Origin: Sclerodactyla briareus
Lineage: Eukaryota; Echinodermata; Holothuroidea; Dendrochirotida; Sclerodactylidae
DNA length: 64,000 bases
Assembly: GCA_026419785.1 (NCBI GenBank)
Contig: JAODTK010003421.1
Span: forward strand, 210,214 to 274,213
Direction of reading: 5' to 3'
The position numbers and the translations under genes were made by a program. The notes under the pieces were generated by a model. That model was not told where the DNA came from and ran no database searches. It saw only the letters and a program-made list of their open reading frames with translations. Within the stretch, counting starts at the first letter, position 1. Each line of letters starts with the position of its first letter. Positions 46,600 through 58,600 of the stretch are shown piece by piece.

Positions 46600-49110
46600 G
46601 GCGAAATCGAGTTGGCTGTCACGTGGCACTGTGAAGCTGATGCCAATGGCTCAGTGGCTTGGGAGAATAAATGCAATATTTGTTTTAGTGTCTAAGATGA
46701 TAGGAAAAAATATTCGGATCCATTACCCAATAGAACTTTGATACTAAGTCCAAATGCGTCATTATGGTCTTATGGATGTCACTACCAAAATATTATCTAC
46801 AGTTATCTCAGATCGCGAGATATCGAGGAAAAATCTGGATAGTATACATCTGCTATCCAAGATGGCAGCGGAAATAGTGACCTAATAAAATGGTTTCCCA
46901 TCGTTTAATTCAAGCAGGAGTAATGTAACAAATCATGCATTCACTCGGAAGTGCATGATCTATACAATAATAAAGTTCTCTACCATCCATCTCAATAGCT
47001 ATATAATGCATATGTGGCTGATAGGAAAATAAAATAATCAGAACATCCTTTTGTCCACCCAACATGAAAAACCATAACCTCGGCAGCTAGAATTATAAAC
47101 ATGTGGAATGTAACATAACGATCGGAGGGAATAGAGTGTACCGTCAGGCTTTGATTATGTCTGCGTCTCGTCGCGAATGATTGTCGCACAAACTATTCAT
47201 CTGTTATCCAGAAGACAGTTTTAAAAAGAAATGCATCATCTATATAGTATTAGGGGTAGCCTGGTGGGTGGTGTTTAGCGGACGGCAAATCGCGGTTCAG
47301 TTTACAACTACAGTCAATTAGCTGAACCCATGGATGTAGGCACATGTAATGCTCCTACTTACTAGTTTCTTGTCATTTTATAGTTGGCTAATCAGGAGTT
47401 ACTATATTCAATCAAGGGATGGTAAATTGACCATAAAAATCCCCTCAGAACGCAATTTTATGGTGCAATAACTGTGGTTCACTTTCTCTAGCTCAAAATG
47501 CAAAATGTATGAAAGCTTGAGAATGATCGAATGGCGTTTTGAGGGTTGATTACTCTATGTTCAGTTATTGATCAAGTTCAACTCGTGAGCGGCTAGTAGT
47601 TTGAAGTTGAAAAAGTTTGGGTTTTAGTGAAAACTGGCAAGCGATAACTGACATAGTCAGATGAGCGATAATTTAACCTCCGACCAGTATCAGTCAGTAT
47701 ACAGGAGAAGATTGTTTGGAACAGTTAGTTTTCTTCTGGGAAGAAAGCTTGAAAAAATTGCATCCAATGCAAAGCAACGCGTGATTTTCATAATTTTCAT
47801 AGAGTATGTTGACCTCTGAATGATGCAAGGAACGAACATTATTATATATATTGAACAAGATTCCTCATCCCAAAGCAAACTAAAGTTTAAACCATTATCC
47901 AAATCTACATTACTTTCTCGGGAATTTCAAACAGTTAAGGATTGCTCAGTGAAATCTTGTATAAGTTCACTAAGGAACTTATGCATTATCCCGCTATAAG
48001 GCATTTAAAACGAAATTTGTATATTTTCTGCTCGCAAACGCAACATCAATAATATAAACATGAATGCAAAGTTATGTTACTAATATTCACAATATCTATC
48101 GCTATATTCATCAAAGAATCGTAGCTATGGAGATGGTTATGTAATATATGTAAACAAACGAAATAAAAAACGAAAAAAAGAAAAGAAAAAAAAAACATTT
48201 TGACCGTCAGGACAGTCCTACTCTTTGAATAAGAAATCATGAGCTGATATCATATTAATTGCATCCCTGGAAACTCGACAGCTCTAGTCGCAATGGATTC
48301 AAGAACGTTTACATTTCGAACGATTTTGAAGAATCTATATGGAAAGCGCATGATCAATATGTAATATGAACTAGGATATGGTTGATGAAGCAATGTATAA
48401 ATAGGCGAGCCAGTTGTGACTGCTATGACTACATTTTACAATAGTAATTCGTAAATACTGAACGAATTCGATTTTATCAACTTCGTCCATGCTATCTGTT
48501 CACGTAATACTAACATGCAAAGTACTTGATCGTTTCGGAAATGTACATTTAGCTTGACAAATATGATACAGCATCCAGTTTTCCATGGTATATGTCTTAC
48601 TAACACAACCTGAGGTTCTGCCATATTTTGGAGATGATTGACAATATCTACACATTATTTCAGCTCGGAAATGGAGGGTTTTAGACGTAGGTCCGATATT
48701 CAATGTTCAAAAAAGTTATTGCATGGATCGTCGTAGGACAACTTGGGCATTTCATCTGATAACATATTTCTTGAGAGGTAGTTGCGTTCTGAGATTTCAT
48801 TTGGTTGAAAGGAGCCTTCCAAATGCAATATAATTACTAACTAATATAACCAACCCCTCCATTATCCGCAGAGATTGAGATTGCCATGCACTGATCAGTG
48901 CCCAGGCAAGATTACTGTAAATCAGGAGGTACAAAGCTCAGGTGTGTTAGGCCTGGTTGGGCCATTATATCCGTTAATCTCTGGTTGCTAGGACAACATT
49001 ATTGCGTGTTTCAATCGTCGGTACTATCATGAAAGGCTCTCATTTTACGATGTACCCTAATTACGTCGCGTGAATGTACTTGAAACAACTGCTATAACCT
49101 AGAAAATATT
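46600..49110. other. No recognisable gene or element
   Basis: Short frames only. An A-rich patch lies at about 48170-48200. No domain was recognised. Confidence 0.4.
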
Positions 49111-49139
49111 ATCAAGGACTGGGCGTAATTGACAGTTCG

Positions 49140-49593
49140 GGAGATTCTCCTGTTTGGAGAATTCTGCAATTCTCCTGTTCGGGAGAATCTGTATGTTAAT
49201 ACAGATATGAATAGTCATTGTCTGCGACCGTTAGATACATCAGTTTACATCACAATGACCGCTGTCGCGGCACGACTGTGACAAATCTAATCGCGAAAAG
49301 CTTACCACCGGAAGTAGTCCATCCCTATTCAAATATCTCGAAATCTACATAGACAACTATCGATCCAAACAAAGCTTTTGTGGCTGAGACAACGGGCATA
49401 CTGGAATATGTTCAATGAAAATTGAAGACTCGGACTGGAATAACTTTCAAGAGGGGTGGAAATAAATGTCTCCTATATATTTCCAAATGGGAGAACGTTG
49501 CATTGTGGGTAAAATACAATATGGTAGACTAATGAATTATTCAAATTCTCCTAAGCAGGAGACAATTTCACTCCCCCAAATAGGAGAATCTCC
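49140..49593. mobile_element. Fold-back element with palindromic terminal inverted repeats
   Basis: A 49-bp left arm (49140-49188) containing GGAGATTCTCCTGTTTGGAG and ATTCTCCTGTTCGGGAGAAT is matched in inverted orientation by the right arm (49545-49593), whose complement begins GGAGATTCTCCTATTTGGGG and ends CTCCTGCTTAGGAGAAT. Each arm is itself made of two ATTCTCC..GGAGAAT mini-palindromes. The 8-base string AGGACTGG occurs on both sides (49115-49122 and 49594-49601) and could be a target-site duplication, although the left copy lies 17 bases outside the arm. There is no transposase inside. It behaves like a MITE or fold-back DNA element. Confidence 0.75.
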
Positions 49594-49609
49594 AGGACTG
49601 GCAAAGGTG

Positions 49610-50035
49610 TTGTGTCACGTACAGCCGCTCGTTGGTAATGCTACAAGGACTGTATTCTACACACGTGTATTTCGTTTAGTTCAGAAAAGAAAAGGTCAGG
49701 AAGGGAGAACCCTCGTGAATGAAAGTGGAACCAATACAACCCACGAAGAAAGAAAACAGAACTTATGTGGTGACCTCAAAAATTTGAAAAAAGTCGAAGG
49801 AAAGGCCATCGAAACCATGGATTTTTTTTTCTCGAATCACATCGAATTCGCCTCAGCTCTAATGAATTCAAATCAAACGCTTCACCATCTAGACACTTAA
49901 TTAATCCAGTAGTCCTTCTTTGTTCGTTCTTAATTGACACCCTATTTTTCGATAGGTAGATTCCACCCGGCAGGAATAATCCAGAGGAGGTCTCACAATC
50001 TGTTTGAACAGCCTAATAACAATATCTTTATGAAG
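49610..50035 (-). mobile_element. CR1-type LINE C-terminal fragment, minus strand
   Basis: The minus strand gives HKDIVIRLFKQIVRPPLDYS (about 49970-50032), the VRLFK.LVRPHLEY block of CR1 RTs. NEQRRTTGLI follows in another frame (about 49907-49936), matching VQRRATRMI, then LNSLELRRIRCDS (about 49850-49870), matching the LTTLE.RR.RGDL block, and DGLSFDFFKF-like pieces near 49800. Order and orientation are right for the thumb and C-terminal part of a CR1 LINE. It is bounded on one side by the fold-back element (from 49593) and on the other by the poly-C repeat block at 50036. The plus frame at 49466-49900 is a shadow. Confidence 0.7.
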
Positions 50036-50335
50036 AGGACCATGGGCGTCGATCCTGGGGCATGGGACACGTCCCCCCCCCCCCACTTTTCGAAGTGGGG
50101 GGGGGGGGCATCATATCAAATGTCCCCCCCCCACTTTTTGATTCTCGATGAAGACGAAAGTACATGTCCGTTTACACCCGTTCCGTTAAGTGCTGTGTGG
50201 GCTGAAAAATTTTTTAGAAAAGCAGCCTCACAAAGACCACAGTGGCCAAAATTTCCGCGTGCTGATTTCCGCGTGCTGCGCGCGCAGACGACCTGTAACT
50301 GTTGCTTCTATAGTGTCGTGAGCGATGCATTTTGA
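50036..50335. repeat. Interspersed repeat: inverted poly-G/C ends and GCGCGC tract
   Basis: CATGGGCGTCGATCC (50041) is the complement of the GGATCCACGCCCATG type of end seen at 53658-53672. A poly-C run, CACTTTTCGAAGTG and a poly-G run then form a hairpin at 50068-50110. At 50124 CCCCCCCCCACTTTTTGATT repeats the CCCCCCCCACTTTTCAAAAC of 53636. Near 50255-50285 lies GTGCTGCGCGCGCAG. These are ends of one repeat family in opposite orientations around a hairpin. Confidence 0.6.
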
Positions 50336-50339
50336 AAGC

Positions 50340-51280
50340 ATATTCTGGCGATATGAAGCTTTTATGCAAGTTTTCTCACTCCAGAAACTTAATGTGAGAC
50401 AAAGGTAAACAAATCTAAACTAAGGTAGATTCACAGTAAAATGTCCATTGATTATAACACGAAGCGGCGTTGGCATATGAGGCGGATGAGGAGTCAGACT
50501 GCTCCAACAAATTATGGAAGTAAAAGCAGTTTGGCAGATGAGAAAACCTCTTGGGCAGATAATAGCACATTCGGGCACACAAACCTTCCAAGTGGTAATT
50601 GGCCCACAATGTCAGCAGAATGCCGATTTCTCTTGTCGAAAGCCCGATGATTGAGCAAACATCTTTCAATCTTGTCAAGTTTGGACGTTGTGATTTTATC
50701 AATGTCCAAGAAATATGCAAAAATCTTCGTCCGTTTCGGTATCTGATGGCTGTTTCGCTGTCATGTACGTGTACACATGCACGTGCACGATAGCTATGAG
50801 ATTCGGTGAAAAATATTTTGAGTGCAATTTTGTAATTCTGGGACTATATTTACTCACTGCTTCCAAGACATCGCATTTCTAGCCAGCTGAAGGCATCGAC
50901 ATCGACAGACGATGCACTCCAAGTGAACAATATATATATTGCACTTCAATTCAACCAAAAACAGTCCGTGGCCCATGATCCGAACGAGACAGCAAACAAT
51001 TGCGGAGCGCGTCGAGATATTCCCTACATAGTAATGCGCTATATAGGAATGAATATGCTATGTTAACAAAACCGGGCAAGAAATGTATAATTCTAGCGAA
51101 GATGAGAGCATCTTTTAAATCATAGGCTATACCGGAGAACCATGCGAAACTAGCACCTTTCGACTCTTGTGTGTTCTACCTTCATGAATGGCAACAAAAT
51201 TTTATGATATTCAGTCAAAATTTCCGTCGAAAGAAACGGGTACGAGCCTACGAGGCAAAGCGAAAAATTATAACCATGGG
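50340..51280. other. No recognisable gene or element
   Basis: Short frames on both strands at 50415-50793 without domains. Nothing else was seen. Confidence 0.4.
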
Positions 51281-52325
51281 TCTCTAGAATGGGCTAACCG
51301 GTTTGACCTCTAGGCCTTTCTCCCTAGACCCCAACTAAGGTGGTCCCATGGAATGTAGGAATCAGCCAATAACCAAAAGAAGAGAACTTACTGCCCTTGG
51401 GTGGACCGCACACAACACAAAAAAAAATCACATTTTAGAGCATGAATTTTTACCTAAAGCCAAAACTTTCAAAGGGGACGGCCCAGGTAACCCTGACTGC
51501 CTAGACCCCTCACACAGGGCCCTAATAAATGTTAGCCCCTCGCCTAGTCAGAAATGTCTTACGTCACTGCTGCCGACAGAGTGAAACATAAATCTAGACC
51601 GCAGTGACGGATTCTAAGTATTCCTTTCTTTCTGTAACATGAAATCACATGGCACTTACTAATTTCGCAGGGCGAAAATACCTTCACCCAATAAATCAAT
51701 TTGAGCTACGCCCAGTCTGGACAGAGTAACTAGGCTACATAGTTTGTCAAGTTCACAATTTATTAACTGTAAATCCAAACTGCTTCGACTTCTGGCTCGG
51801 ACTGGCCAAATTGCGTAGCCCTTTGAAGAGCGCAAAGTCATTCTGAGTGATAATTAGGACAAAAATTGACAATAATTCGGGGAAAATCTGGACAGAAGAA
51901 GGCAAAAGTGAAGGAAATGCCCAAAGTGTCTGCTGACTGGCTGAATTTCAATCAAACGCCCGAATAACATGCAAAAAAAATTAGCGCGCGGGGCTGCTTT
52001 CTGTCGTTTAGGCAAAACATGTTCTGCTAAAAACAGAAGGGACCCGTACGACTAGGCCAGCTCATCAGCACTTTTTTCTCCTTTCCAATTTATTATTCTG
52101 CAGTAGACTACGAATGCACGAGGACCCAATTGTTAATTCACTGATGTGCTCAAACAAGCTGGCACGGGCATCACACTGGGTTTGCGTAATAGTCGAGGGC
52201 GCAATTCTCCTGGCTAAAAGTTGAGGGTCCCAGCTGGTCAAGAATGAAACCATATGTATACGGAGGACTTCCAAAAAGTCCCCAACTTTTTCACGACCCC
52301 AAAAAGACTGCGCCCTTGGATGGAA
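51280..52325 (+). repeat. Interspersed repeat copy (first of a pair)
   Basis: A GC-richer non-coding block. Its part at 51880-52030 shares, in order, AATTCGGGG, AAGGCAAAAGTG, TCTGCTGACT, CATGCAAAAAAAATTAGCGC and GGCAAAACAT with 53132-53290. It ends in AAAAGTCCCCAACTTTTTCA and GCGCCC at about 52272-52315, the counterpart of the poly-C/CACTTTT end of the other copies. The plus frame at 51348-51584 belongs to this repeat. The class is unknown and I see no RT or TIR. Confidence 0.6.
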
Positions 52326-52329
52326 CTAG

Positions 52330-53095
52330 TCCTAGCAGATACACCGTATATTGTTAATTGGCAAACATTCATTTTCATTCATTTTTTTTCAACCCCAAGT
52401 TAGGTGATATTGTAAACCTATGCCCAATATAGTAAGATAATTAAGTATATCACGGATGAGTACAGAACCAACTTAGGGCAAATCAGCCATGTTATCCGAG
52501 ACTGGGTCGGGCCGGGTTGCAGGATAATTTCGAGAGTGAAAACACGAACGAAATACCCAAATTCGGAGAAATAATGGAAGAACTTTGGGCAAAGTAAAAA
52601 TGAAAAGTTTTTTAATTATGGATTTGGTGGCCGAATTTTCGCGCGTATCAGTACTGATTTAAGTTGTGCATATAAACTGCAATGGAATCCACTAACTTTT
52701 TAGTCGATAAGTTGTTCTTGCCCCAATTGACTGAACCTGTGAACGTGTACGGTGCACCTGGTCATTTTATTATGTGGGTGTGCGGTGGATCACAGTAATA
52801 ATCATAATTTGATGATCGTCTATTAACTGATTCAATTATTGTCTAACCGAACAAATAATCGCCTTGGAAATTGTCTTAAGTCCACTAATTCCAGGTGCGG
52901 ACCCCAGATGAAGATCTTGACCCCACTAGGGCCAAATTCGAAGGATTACCCATGTTTCATACTGAGTGCTCGAATCTTGATCGAATGGCCAAAAGTGCAT
53001 AAATTTTCAATGACGTTTTTCTACCCGGCGTTGTGAATATGCGATGTAATGCTTCGAATCATTTTGTTCACTCGAATAATTTCAGAAGCCTTGTG
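52330..53095. other. No recognisable gene between repeat copies
   Basis: AT-rich sequence with only short frames. Nothing was identified. Confidence 0.4.
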
Positions 53096-53099
53096 GGCA

Positions 53100-53680
53100 G
53101 ACCGCCCCCCCCAATTGGTATGAGATGAAAAATTCGGGCGAAAATTCGTGGAAAATTTGGGAAGGAGAAAGGCAAAGTGGAAAATTGCCTGAATTTTCTG
53201 CTGACTTTTTCGATAAAATGCCCGGAAACATGCAAAAAATTCCGCGCGCTTCGCGCGCGCTGGTAGTCTACGATAAATTCGGCCAAACATTTACTGCTCC
53301 CCAATTGGAATGGCCCCGTACGCCTATAGCTTTTCCCTTCGATCCCACCAGACTGCCAGAGACCGTTCAGTAGAACCCTGGATCCCACTCAAACGAAGCC
53401 GGAGTAGAGAAGGTATAAAAAATACCATGCGTGATATGCGGTAAATCATCTTAGTATGCACAATAACAACTTTTTTGTCTGTCTCTTACTCGAATCACAC
53501 ATGTAGATGGGTGCTATCGAGTCTGGCAAGTGCCGTTTCCGGCGATCTGGAGGGTATGAAAAGCTAAAATTTTCTTTGTACACTTCGCGCCAACCAATGG
53601 TGGCGCTCCGCTTAGATGGTCATTTGCAGTCGGTTGTCCCCCCCCACTTTTCAAAACGGATCCACGCCCATGCAGAGGAC
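53100..53680 (+). repeat. Interspersed repeat copy (second of a pair)
   Basis: Contains AATTCGGGCGAAAATTCGTG, TCTGCTGACTTTTTCG, CATGCAAAAAATTCC and the palindromic GCGCGCTTCGCGCGC (53243-53260). The GGTGGCGCTCCGCTTAG core lies at about 53599, and the end CCCCCCCCACTTTTC..GATCCACGCCCATGC at about 53638-53674. Open minus frames (53021-53388) are incidental. The same blocks occur at 51.88-52.33, 50.04-50.15 and 27.47-27.93 kb, which establishes a dispersed family. Confidence 0.65.
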
Positions 53681-53689
53681 TGAAATTAG

Positions 53690-55570
53690 TTCAATCAAGC
53701 CGAGAATCCAATTACCTTTCCTAGCATCTTCCCTACATTCCATCAATATAACTCCGTTATCTTCATCAAACTAGGACCCATCGGAATATGAGATACTAGT
53801 GGTATAAGTGCAAATCATGAACGAGTGCATAAATGGAATGGGCACATTCAGTTATTTTCATACACATTCATTATCGTAACTACTCTAAATCATTCAACTC
53901 TTGGCCTGCCTACAAATAATGCGCATCAAACGGTCATCAGAAGGGAGAGTGTATAGAAACAATAATCGTACGTTGTATAGGAAGTTTCCATTATAAAAGA
54001 AAGGGTTATCTGTTATCCCATAGTTTAAATATATTCACGTGAGTATATGAAAGTGAATTATACCCAGTTTCATTCATCTCGCTTCAACGTACGTTAGTTA
54101 CATTTACTTGGTTTTGTTTAATTAGTGAGTATATCGAGCCTCATTCATACCTCTTTTGCAAGTCACATTCGTATTCGGCATTAGGCAACATACCTTTATC
54201 ACAGGCCAAATTGCCTGCGGGACCATAATTCACAGCTCTTCTTTTACATTTCGCGTATTGTCATTTCCAGGTGTTATCCTTCCTCCGGACAGTGGATTGG
54301 TGTTAACGAAAATATCTTTGGATCATAGCAATAGCAATAATTGAGGGTGAACACGTACTGTGGCTTCGAGAAGTTCCTACTAGTTTCATACTAATATTTA
54401 TTAACAGTATAAATTTTTTGACTAGACAGCTCATGTTCGCTAAATTCATGGCGTTATCTGGAATATACTTGAATGTATGTTAATGTGGGCTTAAGTACAA
54501 ATCCCGGCAATTAAAATGTAAATTGAGCACGCTCTGACAAAAATAGTATAACACTTGTATGATCTAATGCCATATTTAATCGTCTCGTGATCGAGATTGT
54601 AAACAGAGATTTGATGAGGAATGTCATTTTTGACTTGCAAAGGCAGAAGGTGTACACATTTCATGTAACGAACACTTTGGTTGCGTCACATAATTCCGGG
54701 TACGACTATTATGCCATATCTGCTGGCTGTAGTTGTTGGTATGTTGTTTGTTTGTACTGTTCAACACATTTACGTTATTTACATTACGAACGCGAGTAAT
54801 TTTCGTGGCAATGACAAGGCAGGCGCGACCAAGAAAAGTGTCAAGATGAAGAGGCCCAAGTAGGGTAACTTCAAGCCATGGAGGAACAGCTCCCCGAAAT
54901 TCAGGGAAGCAGCAGCCATGACAGTATCAGTAGAAGAGACAGAGGGAGAGGATGCAGATCAAAGATGGGGGCTGGAGAGGGGCAGTAACGCATCCACTGT
55001 TGATCTCAAATAGCAGAATCTGGATAACAAAGAAACGATTTGACAAACCACAGTATCTCCGTTGTATTTTTTTCTTGATCTTTCCCATTGATCATTATTC
55101 TCATGAGCTGGCTTTGGTACATACAATGAATTACCTAATCTGATACATTTTGAGACAAGTAGCTACATAAATTACAACAGAGTTTTACTGGAGACGGAAC
55201 CAACCCATCCCATATACAAACGAATAACCCGAACAAAACAAAAACAAACAAAAAATCCCATTTTGCTCTGTGACCCATACCCATCAAACCACTGGATTAA
55301 GGTATACCATGATAATCATATATCATTGCGAAATTACGAAACAGCTGACGCCTGTTCGCTGTTGAGAACAAGACATTGCGACATGATTGGTTATAGGGAT
55401 AAAAAAAAAACGTCCATTGCACTTCAACTGTTTTAAAATTTGTTTTGAGCAAACGTTATCAACAAAAGTGTCCTCCAATCGATTAGACATTTGATCGTTG
55501 AAAAAGCACAAGCTCGCACTCATCGCATCAACTATGGGATCTGAGCCATCTGTGCCTAATTTCGATTTAC
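53690..55570. other. No recognisable gene or element
   Basis: Short frames only; no motif or repeat was recognised. Confidence 0.4.
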
Positions 55571-55576
55571 CATACA

Positions 55577-55617
55577 GTAGTAGTAGTAGTAGAAGTAGTA
55601 GTAGTAGTAGTAGTAGG
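55577..55617. repeat. (AGT)n microsatellite
   Basis: About thirteen AGT units with one AGA variant. The poly-serine in the overlapping plus frame is an artefact of it. Confidence 0.95.
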
Positions 55618-55619
55618 TT

Positions 55620-58600
55620 AAGTCTCGTCTATCCGACATGCTCAGTGATCGATATCTTCCACGTATCACGATCTTGTGCAAGGTTCATTGCTTCAAACTG
55701 TTAATCCTGATGTTGATGTTTGGATATTGATGTTGGTTGAAGATACTGAAGAAATTAGGCTATTAGGTGATGCGATTCGAATTATTCACTTTAAGATAAC
55801 TTATCGGTATGGACAGTAGTTACCTAACACCCTCCTGGGAGAAGTGATTAGCAATAACGCAATTGCTGGTTTCGAATTACAGTTTGTTATTCGCATTAGT
55901 GACGACCCAGACGAAGCATTTAATGTTCCCTTTCTGTGAATTGGAAGGGATACTAGGCGCTGTTATATTCTGCGAGATGACAGATGACAGATAAATGTAA
56001 TAGTATTTATATAACTGGCCTCAGACCTGGGCCAGTGTGATTCATATTTAACAATGCACATCCGGCGATTCTGAGATTAAAGAAAACCATGGGTAGCGCA
56101 ATAACGAGCTGCTAAATTAGAACAATCCTATTAATGTAATATGGTAGTAAAGTATACTTGGATCAATATATGATTTGCTTATCGCGTGATTCGTTTAATT
56201 GCGAATAGCATTGTACAGTGTAATCGATAGCTTTCGCACTTACATGAAATTGACATTTCGATATCAGACGATTTGATTAGCTGACATGACCCGAACGGTG
56301 TTGCCAAACTGACAAATGCACTCGCGGCAACCCCAGAACACGATCAACCCCGAACGCCATGCTTGTAATTTACTTTACATGTTACTTTCACGCACTGGAA
56401 GAACCTTTTTTTTACTATTTCATATACATCTTCTTTCTCAATCACAGCAACGTCCTTCATGAGACGGTCAACGAAGTTGGTTTAGTAATTTGCGACATCG
56501 AGGTTCCATTTCGAAGAGAAATATTTGTACCAAAATGTACAGTAATATCTATCATGGGAAAGTTCATATTTAAACTTTCTAGGGAAGCAGGTCATTATAT
56601 CAAACTGGATAGTTATTACATGGGCCTCCATGAAGTTGATGAACTATACCCATCCTTATTAAAAATAATTCCATAATACTTTGAATCTCACACACCGGTG
56701 TGCGACGGAAACCAGTAGTACGCAAGGTCCAATTTATTGGTGATAGCTTGTTACATGTTCAAATGAATGAGCTGGCCTGCACATTTCCGGACTTCGAACG
56801 TGCGTTTGTAAACTTTATGAAGCATTGTGTCCCGTAAAGTTCAGTTACTGTTCGATGATAGTAGGACCGGGGACGAGTCGCAAATGCAGTCGAGCAATTG
56901 CACTTAACAGTAACATGCTAATCTGATACATTCATCTAACTTTCCTTAAATGACATACATTTACCGACAAAGAACGGACAGCAGTCATCCTGGGATTGTA
57001 GGCCCCAAAATTTGTGATGTCGATATGCCGAATATATTCTTCCCTCTATGTGCTACAAAAATTATTCGGATGAAGAAACGTCGTGCTCCAATTTGAGAAT
57101 AGGTTGAGTAACTTTGCAGGGCACCTTTCTGAAGAAAAAGAATACTACTAAGTCACCGGTTTCTCTAACCTTACAATAAGCCACGCAAGGGCCGGCAATA
57201 GGCCAAAGTAATATACACATGGTACTGCTTAGTGAACTCAATTGGCACAACCCCGAACATTTTTTTCCATCATGTCATGTGGCAAACTTCGCCTAAATTA
57301 TGTGAAAGCGAATACTGATTGGAGTTGCTCTATGGATTAAGTATGATAGCAATTATATGTTAATTTCAATGCACGGAACATCCCTGGCCAAACGTGGTGT
57401 GGTACAATTGGTTGCCTATCCATTAACCATTAAAAAATACTAAATTGTCGTCATTTTTTTGTCAAAGGACCTGATATGATATCAAGATAATCTGTTAATG
57501 AAATCAGAACCGCACATTGTGGGGTCGGCTTCGCCTTGACTGCAGAGATTTTAGATGCTAGGTAAACGGGCTTGGATCACCAGCATACAATAAAGCGTGG
57601 AGTGACCACGAATGAGCCAATTTTGTGGACATTAAAAAAATTAATGGGGTCGATAACCGATTGGGTGCTATATCTCAGTATCATTGCTACATGTTTCCTG
57701 GGTAGGTCATACCGTGAACCCTGGGCACGAATTTTGGCAGTACTTTAACAAGGGCTGGTTATACACTGGGTCAGTTAATGGATAGAATAACTTGCTCAGC
57801 CGGTCCAAAGATAACATCTGAACAGTTTATTAGTTCTTGTCACTGTGTCGTTCGAAGCATGTCGTTTTAAGCATTTGTCGCCGTACAATGTGATCACTGA
57901 ACGATGATATGACGAATACTGCCTGCTGACCAGCTTCTGTGAAGCACTGACTTAATGACCTTTTCCACGGTGTTGAAAAGAAGTTTTTGCCTTCGATGCA
58001 TTCATTTGGATCGGTGGAAAATTAGCCCGATTTCAGATCCTGTGGAGTCTTCATGACTTACCCTGCCCTCCATAAATCATGTCCCTATGGCATTGCGTGA
58101 GCCACAGAATGTACCCGCATCCTCACTGCATACTGTCAATTCATCACTAATAGTGATTTCTAGAAGCTAGTGTATGAACCCCGTTGACTCAGCAATTGTT
58201 TCCCCCTTAAAACTCGAAAAACTGAACCATTTCTTCTATCCCGATTAATGATTAGCCTGTATACAATTGCTTGAACAGGCACAAATCTTCTTGTCTCTTC
58301 CCTATAGAGTATATGAGAAAACTTTACATCCTTTTTGTCATGGCCAATGCTGAAATAATTGGTTTCGTTATCAAATCAGTCCTGAAAATTATTTGACTGC
58401 ATTTTAATCAGAACACGCTCCCTTCCTCAAGGGGACCCTCTCCATCCCCTTGGGAAGGTCTCATCTGTTTTTTAAATGAACTGCCCGTATTTCAAGGTAC
58501 TGTGCGCAAAGACTGTAACTCATTTGGAGCAACTGCTGAAGGAATAAAGACTTCGTTCGCGGTTATCAATTCAACATCACTGTTTTTATCACTCCGATGG

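Noticed and set aside
49466-49900. 144-codon plus-strand open frame
   Set aside because: It overlaps the right arm of the fold-back element and runs antisense to CR1 RT motifs. No domain, and the length is possible by chance.
58400-58560. PQG-like RT block (CCTCAAGGGG) with a later LEQLL-like peptide
   Set aside because: No FADD box or upstream palm block could be found on either strand; too weak to annotate.
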